Of a stretch of DNA of 18,060 nucleotides, positions 13,993 to 18,060 are shown piece after piece. The position numbers and the translations under genes are program-made. Source of the stretch: an uncultured Peptococcaceae bacterium (lineage in GTDB: Bacteria; Bacillota; Peptococcia; Peptococcales; Peptococcaceae); contig CAKQDL010000037.1 in the NCBI GenBank assembly GCA_934229395.1, positions 1 through 18,060 on the forward strand. Reading direction: 5' to 3'. Positions within the stretch are counted from its first letter, which is position 1. Each line of letters opens with the position of its first letter. Below the pieces are notes generated by a model. The model did no database searches and was not told the origin of the DNA. It worked only from the letters and a program-made list of their open reading frames with translations.

Positions 13993-14628
13993 CTAAAATT
14001 CTTGTGGCTCGAGGAGCTTTTTGTAGTAGCCGTTGGCTTGGTAGAGGCACACGGCTGGGTTGTGGCCGAGGACGCGGTCTTTTGTGACAACTGAGGTAAC
14101 AAGAGCCTTGGAATGCTTAATAAATAGGGAATCGTGGCCCACACACAGGCCCATAATGAGGTTCAAGTCGGTTTCTTCGTCGTTTAGGAGCTCTGCTTGA
14201 AGGATGGGGTTGCACATAATTGGGCCTGTTTTGTTGCACTCTTCTGGAATGCCAATGTCCACCTTCTTGGTGGTGCTCACCTTACAGGCCACGCCCACCA
14301 CCTCAAAGCCGTTGATGCGCAAAATTTTGGCCAAGGTGCGGCTTTCTTCAATAAGGCCAATGCAGGTGGCTATGCCAAGCTTTTTGGCGCCAATTTTGTG
14401 GGCAAAGTGCATCACTTCCTCCACGCGGGTGCGCCTGCAATAGCCCTCGTGCTCTGTCAGCGCCGCCGACACCATCACGCGCTTGGTTTCTTTCTCTTCG
14501 TAGTGGTCCATGGCGCGCTTGTAGGTGTCCGCATTTAAATTCTTTGTCAAGCAAAACTCCGGATACTCGCCCGTCCCCTTACGGCAACCAAACTGATGAC
14601 AGTCAATGCAGGATAATTTTTCGTCCAT
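13993..14628 (-). CDS. DUF1847 cysteine-rich protein
   Basis: 211 residues matching the DUF1847 pattern: an N-terminal CIDCHQFGC cluster (C7, C10, C15, with C26), HEGYC (C64), IATCIGLIEE (C89), VACKVS (C115), ECNKTGPIMCNP (C131, C139), GLCVGHDSLF (C162) and GHNPAVCLY (C194). Eleven cysteines in a cytoplasmic protein of this size suggest an iron-sulfur cluster or other metal site, consistent with an anaerobic host. The biochemical role is unknown. The ATG at 14628 has AAAGGA about 8 nt upstream, and an extended -10 promoter lies at 14664-14672. It is a single-gene unit ending at the shared terminator. Confidence 0.88.
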   Translation of the reverse strand: MDEKLSCIDCHQFGCRKGTGEYPEFCLTKNLNADTYKRAMDHYEEKETKRVMVSAALTEHEGYCRRTRVEEVMHFAHKIGAKKLGIATCIGLIEESRTLAKILRINGFEVVGVACKVSTTKKVDIGIPEECNKTGPIMCNPILQAELLNDEETDLNLIMGLCVGHDSLFIKHSKALVTSVVTKDRVLGHNPAVCLYQANGYYKKLLEPQEF

Positions 14629-14663
14629 CGTAAAATTCCTTTCATTTACAGGTATTTTTCTTT

Positions 14664-14672
14664 AGTATAGCA
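14664..14672 (-). promoter_or_regulatory. Extended -10 promoter of the DUF1847 gene
   Basis: TGCTATACT on the minus strand: a TGn element joined to TATACT (5 of 6 matches). The -35 region is weak, which is usual for extended -10 promoters. Confidence 0.6.
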
Positions 14673-14749
14673 CGGCCCCGCGTCCAATAAAACCAACCAC
14701 TTAGGAAAGATTTTTTCTATATCTTTATACGAATCGGTGCGCTCGCCCC

Positions 14750-14778
14750 TTGCGATTGAGGAGGAGTTTTGCGATAAT
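14750..14778 (+). promoter_or_regulatory. Promoter of the zinc-ribbon membrane protein gene
   Basis: TTGCGA (14750-14755), a 17-nt spacer and GATAAT (14773-14778, 5 of 6). The start would be near 14785, with AAGGAG shortly before the ATG at 14821. Confidence 0.65.
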
Positions 14779-14820
14779 TGAGGATGTATATGCTAAAAAT
14801 CTCTCGAAGGAGATGATCCT

Positions 14821-16401
14821 ATGATATGTCCACATTGTCAGGCGCCTGACCAAGACGGCACCTTTTGCCGCAAGTGCGGCGCGCCCTTGGACGAAAATAT
14901 GGACGAATTTACCCGCGTAATGCCGCCCCTAGACGGCGAGCGCCTAGAGGAAGTCGAAGACGAAAGCTTTGTGCGCGAAGAGGAGTTGGCCGAAGGCGAG
15001 AACCTCACCGATACCTCAAACATTCAAGCACTGATTGACGACGCCATAAGCGACACCGGTGGCGATACGGCCTATTTTAAAAAGGTCAGCGCCGACAACG
15101 ACCAAACCTCATCCTTTGATCCCTTGGATATGACGAGCATCTTTGATGGTGTCCTTGACGAAGACAGCCTCGACGAAGAAGCCCGTGCCAAGGCCCTAAA
15201 AGAAGCCAAGCTCCAAGCGTGGCTCCATGACGAAGACGTACCAAGGGAGGGCGGTGACGCTTTGCCTGTGCCTGTATATGAAGATGACGGCCATTTTAAC
15301 GAGGAAGAGGACGAAAAGGAACTCAAAAAACAAGCGCGTCGCAAGGTTTTTACAGTGATTTCCCTCTTTGTCGGCATTCTTTTGGCGGCACTGGCAACCG
15401 TTTATCTCTTTACCTCTGCCTTTGACACCACCCCAGAGGTGGACCCTTCTCAGCAAGTCAAGGAAGCCGAGGTCATTGCCCCCGACAAAACACTCGCCGA
15501 GGACACCATTGTTGGCCACTGGCGCCACTACAGCCAAGGTAGCACCATCGAAAAAATCGGCACCTCGCGCTACCGCTGGACCATTGGCAAAAAGGTGTAT
15601 CAGCTCGACTACAAGGACAACCAATACATTTATGAGGATGAAAGCGGCAACACCTACACCTTTGTTCTCACCTCCTCTGAACGCTTGCAATTGGCCGCCT
15701 CTGCCACACCTGGCGGCGGGATTATTGCCAATCCTATTTTTGAAGCCGGCTATCTTTTGGGCCGCGTGGGCGAGGACGGCGCCATGACGGCAAACGTCAC
15801 CGTCAATGCCGATGCCTTTAACATTGTGGGTAAAACCTACGCCGAGCTCGCCGGTCTTTATGGGCCTGGCGCCCTCACCGTAATTGGTGACAACCAATAC
15901 ATCGTGTTCCGCGCCAACGGTGGCAACTTTGCCGTGCAGTTTACTGGTGACACCGTCCCTCTCTCTGCCGAAACAGAGAACAGCTACGAGGTGGTACCAC
16001 TCACCAATACCGCCCCTGTAGAAGACGGCACCACCACAGACGACGACAACAACACCACCGACGAGAACGAAAAAACAGACTACACCGTCAAAATTCCAGA
16101 TATGCCAACCTTCCCATCCACCTCTGCGGTGGCCACTGGCGTGCTGTGGGCAGATTTGGGCTTTGTGGTCAACAATTGCCCGAATGTACTCAGCGTGCAG
16201 GAATTGGCAAACATCTTTGGTATTGCCCTAGAAACTGGCACAGCGCCAGAAAATACCTCCGGCTTTACCTTCTATGGCATGGAAGAAGGGTATTTTAGCG
16301 GCACCTACGCCCTAAACGAACACACCTACTACATCAGCGGCTACGGCAACAGCGCCCTCTCGGCCGAAAAAACCACGATCTTTATTGAACAAATCAGCTA
16401 A
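14821..16401 (+). CDS. Zinc-ribbon single-pass membrane protein, function unknown
   Basis: 526 residues. A cytoplasmic zinc ribbon (C3, C6, C16, C19; CPHC and CRKC) is followed by a long acidic, probably disordered region (25-170, rich in Asp/Glu) and a basic patch. One membrane helix lies at about 175-198. The extracellular part (200-526) begins with a region like small beta-barrel sensor domains (GHWRHYSQGSTIEKIG; YRWTIGKKVYQLDYKD), has a second half (about 285-390), a Thr/Asp linker (about 395-420) and a final domain ending IFIEQIS. I do not recognise the extracellular domains. The zinc-ribbon-plus-helix layout is common in Firmicute membrane proteins. AAGGAG 8 nt upstream fixes the start. 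It is monocistronic with a tandem hairpin after the stop. Confidence 0.8.
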   Translation: MICPHCQAPDQDGTFCRKCGAPLDENMDEFTRVMPPLDGERLEEVEDESFVREEELAEGENLTDTSNIQALIDDAISDTGGDTAYFKKVSADNDQTSSFDPLDMTSIFDGVLDEDSLDEEARAKALKEAKLQAWLHDEDVPREGGDALPVPVYEDDGHFNEEEDEKELKKQARRKVFTVISLFVGILLAALATVYLFTSAFDTTPEVDPSQQVKEAEVIAPDKTLAEDTIVGHWRHYSQGSTIEKIGTSRYRWTIGKKVYQLDYKDNQYIYEDESGNTYTFVLTSSERLQLAASATPGGGIIANPIFEAGYLLGRVGEDGAMTANVTVNADAFNIVGKTYAELAGLYGPGALTVIGDNQYIVFRANGGNFAVQFTGDTVPLSAETENSYEVVPLTNTAPVEDGTTTDDDNNTTDENEKTDYTVKIPDMPTFPSTSAVATGVLWADLGFVVNNCPNVLSVQELANIFGIALETGTAPENTSGFTFYGMEEGYFSGTYALNEHTYYISGYGNSALSAEKTTIFIEQIS

Positions 16402-16408
16402 ACAAAAA

Positions 16409-16459
16409 ACTGCTGCTTCGGCGACAGTCTGAAGCGTCCGCAGATGCGGGCGCTTTTTT
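16409..16459 (+). terminator. Tandem hairpins joined by CGACAGTCTGA
   Basis: Hairpin A (16409-16428) is ACTGCTGC, loop TTCG, GCGACAGT, with one mismatch and one wobble. The linker 16422-16432 overlaps its 3' arm. Hairpin B (16432-16455) is AAGCGTCCGC / GCGGGCGCTT, 10 bp with one wobble and a 4-nt loop, then a T-run to 16459. Hairpin B is a good terminator for the upstream gene. The layout copies that at 38-106 and the inverted one at the right end. Confidence 0.75.
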
Positions 16460-16497
16460 GTTACCGCATTGTAGTGTCCAAAGGTTTTACTTTTTGT

Positions 16498-16503
16498 TAA
16501 AAT
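16498..16503 (+). promoter_or_regulatory. -10 box of the stalk-domain protein gene
   Basis: TAAAAT, 30 nt before the ATG. The -35 hexamer at 17 nt (TGTCCA) is weak, so this promoter is tentative. Confidence 0.4.
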
Positions 16504-16533
16504 AGGGGTAGTGACTTTTTAAAAGGAGGGAAA

Positions 16534-17811
16534 ATGATGCGTCGTTATTTTTCTCGTATCTTTATTTTATGTCTTGCGCTCTTTGCTTTTGCCCTTGCGC
16601 CATCGCAAGCGGTGGCCAGCGAGGTATCGCCTGAGCGTTCCTTTGTGAGCGTAGACACGAGCGAGGCAGAGCCTTATCAGAGCTTTGGCATCACCATTTC
16701 TCTTAGAAATGCTACAGGCCTTGCCCTTAATAGTGCACCGAGCGGGAAGGTGTATATTTGGGCCACCGACAGTGCAGGCAATGTTGTGAACCATCTCGCC
16801 CTTATTGAGCGCTCCCTGCCCGATGGCGTTTATGCCCACATGACAAGCACCGATGGCGTGATTATTATGGACACTGCGGCGCTCGTGCGCGATCAATCCT
16901 TTAACCTCACCCTTGGAAGAAAGGGTACTTATGAGCTCCATGCCCTCTTTAGCGAGGAAGGCAACCTCACCACCGACGCCATTTCTAGCTATTGGCCCTA
17001 TGAGCTTTCTAGCGGCAGTGTAGAAGCGCGCCAGCTTGTTGTAACCGCCACACCTGTGCGCGATGTGAAGGCGATGAACATATCGACCAGAATCAATGGT
17101 GTGAATGTGGACTCTATTTTTGTTGGAGGCCGCTCCAACCTCACGGCCTCCAAGCCGATTTCTATTGATGCCTCTGGCCTCACAAACACTGAGGTGTCTG
17201 TCACCCTCCTGCGCTCCAACGGTCAAAACGTGGGCGAAGGCGTGCCTGTGTACATCGACTCCTCTGGCCTTATTGCCTCGAATATGCTTGTATACACCGA
17301 CGAAAACGGTGTGGCGCGTTTTTATGTGAAGGGCGTGGCCACAAGCACCGCCGAGGTACGTTTGCGCTGCTCCACAGGCGAAACCCCTGTCACCTTCAAG
17401 GTAAAATCCTACCAATACCGTCCAGAGCAGGTGCGTTTTGACATTGGCGCCAAGCAAATGGACGTGGATGGCCGCACTGTAACGATGGATACAGCCTCGG
17501 TCATCAAAAACGGCCGCACCTATGTGCCGTTCCGCGCCATTGGCGAGCTTTTGGGCGCCCGCGTGGAATACGACAACAACGTGCGCACCATCACCACCTA
17601 TTTTGACGACAGCGTCCTCACCATGTCGGTAGGCTACAACAACTACGCCGTCGATGGCGTGGTGCATCAAATGGACGCCGCCCCATACATCAACGGCGAT
17701 GGCCGCACCATGGTGCCAATCCGCTTCGTGGCCCAAGTGATTGGCTACGACGTACAAGCCGTAACCGGCTCAAACAACCTCACAAAATCCGTCATTTTTA
17801 CCCGCCAATAA
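16534..17811 (+). CDS. Secreted protein with C-terminal copper-amine-oxidase-N-terminal (stalk) domain
   Basis: 425 residues. A signal peptide spans about 1-29 (MMRRYFSRIFILC..., cleavage after AVA). Beta-rich Ig-like regions follow at about 35-165 and 175-290; the second, with VTLLRSNGQNVGEGVPV and YTDENGVARFYVKG, resembles bacterial Big-type repeats. Residues 311-425 form a stalk domain: VDGRTVTMDTASVIKNGR, TYVPFRAIGELLGARVEYD and GRTMVPIRFVAQVIGY. Despite the Pfam name, such domains do not carry amine oxidase activity; they are common on surface proteins of Clostridia. GGAGGG precedes two adjacent ATGs (16534, 16537); either may be used. It likely has a structural or binding role at the cell surface, shared in kind with the vanY-like protein. 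The exact function is unknown. Confidence 0.82.
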   Translation: MMRRYFSRIFILCLALFAFALAPSQAVASEVSPERSFVSVDTSEAEPYQSFGITISLRNATGLALNSAPSGKVYIWATDSAGNVVNHLALIERSLPDGVYAHMTSTDGVIIMDTAALVRDQSFNLTLGRKGTYELHALFSEEGNLTTDAISSYWPYELSSGSVEARQLVVTATPVRDVKAMNISTRINGVNVDSIFVGGRSNLTASKPISIDASGLTNTEVSVTLLRSNGQNVGEGVPVYIDSSGLIASNMLVYTDENGVARFYVKGVATSTAEVRLRCSTGETPVTFKVKSYQYRPEQVRFDIGAKQMDVDGRTVTMDTASVIKNGRTYVPFRAIGELLGARVEYDNNVRTITTYFDDSVLTMSVGYNNYAVDGVVHQMDAAPYINGDGRTMVPIRFVAQVIGYDVQAVTGSNNLTKSVIFTRQ

Positions 17812-17848
17812 AAATAAGAGCGCTTGCAAATGCGAGCGCTCTTATTTT
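17811..17848. terminator. Bidirectional terminator after the stalk-domain protein gene
   Basis: A perfect 14-bp stem, AAAATAAGAGCGCT (17811-17824) with AGCGCTCTTATTTT (17835-17848) and a 10-nt loop that can itself pair GCA/TGC. It begins at the stop codon. Confidence 0.92.
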
Positions 17849-17861
17849 ATTGAGAAAATGT

Positions 17862-17935
17862 GATTTAAAATGACTACGTATATGCAGTCGTAAAGCCTTC
17901 CCCCCTTGAAGGCAATGTCATCAAGTTAACAAAAT
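17862..17935. other. Intergenic palindromes, no gene seen
   Basis: Holds an imperfect 18-bp palindrome, GACTACGTATATGCAGTC (17872-17889, 14 of 18 symmetric), and a hairpin GCCTTC / GAAGGC (17895-17900, 17908-17913) with a C-rich loop. An AT-rich tail, GTCATCAAGTTAAC, follows. No coding frame is supported. It may be the debris of an interspersed repeat. Confidence 0.4.
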
Positions 17936-17995
17936 AGACCCCGTTTCCACGAGGTCTCAGCTTGTCGAAAAAGGTCGCCATTTGGCGGCCTTTTT
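17936..17995 (-). terminator. Tandem hairpins joined by CGACAAGCTGA (inverted copy)
   Basis: Read on the minus strand: hairpin A (17995-17968, loop AAAT), linker (17967-17957) and hairpin B (17957-17936, AGACCTCG / CGGGGTCT). Hairpin B has a U-G pair on the minus strand and a C-A mismatch on the plus strand, so it favours minus-strand RNA and is followed by ATTTTG. Hairpin A favours the plus strand and has a T-run there. Confidence 0.6.
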
Positions 17996-18032
17996 CGCGT
18001 ATTTAGCCCAGAAATGCGGTATAATATAAAAG
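17957..18032. repeat. Right arm of 76-bp inverted repeat
   Basis: Reverse complement of 1-76 with three mismatches, all in the hairpin loop. Position i on the left matches 18033-i on the right. The inner boundary is at 17957/17956. The arm contains a TATAAT box (18020-18025) directed outwards, towards the gene start at 18043. The 28 bases after 18032 have no partner in the window because the left copy reaches the edge. Confidence 0.9.
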
Positions 18033-18042
18033 GGTGATAAAT

Positions 18043-18060
18043 ATGCTGATGAAAAAACCA
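18043..18060 (+). CDS. Start of an outward gene, cut by the window end
   Basis: An ATG (18043) begins MLMKKP and runs off the end. AGGGTGAT (18031-18038) is a fair ribosome site, and a perfect TATAAT (18020-18025) lies just upstream, giving a very short leader. No good -35 is visible (GCGTAT at 17 nt). By the inverted repeat, a gene with the same promoter would be expected to start just left of position 1 on the minus strand. Identity cannot be told from six codons. Confidence 0.35.

Noticed and set aside
1..18060. CRISPR array, prophage, integrase, tRNA or rRNA gene
   Set aside because: No regularly spaced repeats, phage genes, recombinase motifs or tRNA/rRNA signatures were seen on either strand.

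Overview
The window looks like chromosomal DNA of a low-to-mid GC Gram-positive anaerobe, most likely class Clostridia. The support is a T-box leader, strong AGGAGG-type ribosome sites, a SCIFF-type radical SAM maturase, DUF1847, UPF0340 and DUF975 proteins, an IDH1-like isocitrate dehydrogenase, and several secreted proteins with copper-amine-oxidase-N-terminal ('stalk') domains. I cannot name the genus. There is no rRNA, tRNA, CRISPR array or intact transposase.

Layout, left to right. 1-276 is non-coding and rich in hairpins; its first 76 bases are one arm of a long inverted repeat whose other arm is at 17957-18032. 277-512 (-) is the decayed start of a secreted protein. 756-1601 (-) is a pyridoxal/pyridoxamine kinase. 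1741-2023 holds a compact type I toxin-antitoxin module that gene callers would miss: a 39-codon membrane toxin on the minus strand and a convergent antisense RNA on the plus strand. 2110-8129 (-) is a five-gene operon, read right to left: a serA-like gene, serS, scfB, pheA, murB. It is driven by a near-consensus promoter and a T-box leader whose specifier reads as serine UCC. The genes are 11-18 nt apart or overlap (TAATG between scfB and pheA).

8479-10632 (-) is a DUF975 membrane protein followed by a SppA-type signal peptide peptidase. 10723-11298 (-) is a UPF0340/YwlG protein. 11356-12615 (-) is a secreted VanY/M15B carboxypeptidase with C-terminal stalk-like repeats. A divergent promoter region then leads to icd (12736-13947, +), which shares a bidirectional terminator with a convergent DUF1847 cysteine-rich protein (13993-14628, -). 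14821-16401 (+) is a zinc-ribbon, single-pass membrane protein with an unrecognised extracellular part. 16534-17811 (+) is a secreted protein with a C-terminal stalk domain. The right end repeats the left-end structure in inverted orientation and carries the start of an outward gene at 18043.

Most interesting points: (1) the SerA-like protein keeps its allosteric (ASB and ACT) domains but has lost the catalytic Arg and His and the second Gly of the nucleotide loop, so it looks like a pseudoenzyme or serine sensor sitting directly under a serine-type T-box; (2) the SCIFF maturase has no SCIFF precursor in view and is embedded in an amino-acid/cell-wall operon; (3) the type I toxin-antitoxin module; (4) the 76-bp inverted repeat bounding the window, whose only internal differences lie in a hairpin loop; (5) a recurring tandem-hairpin motif joined by a CGACARNCTGA linker, seen three times.
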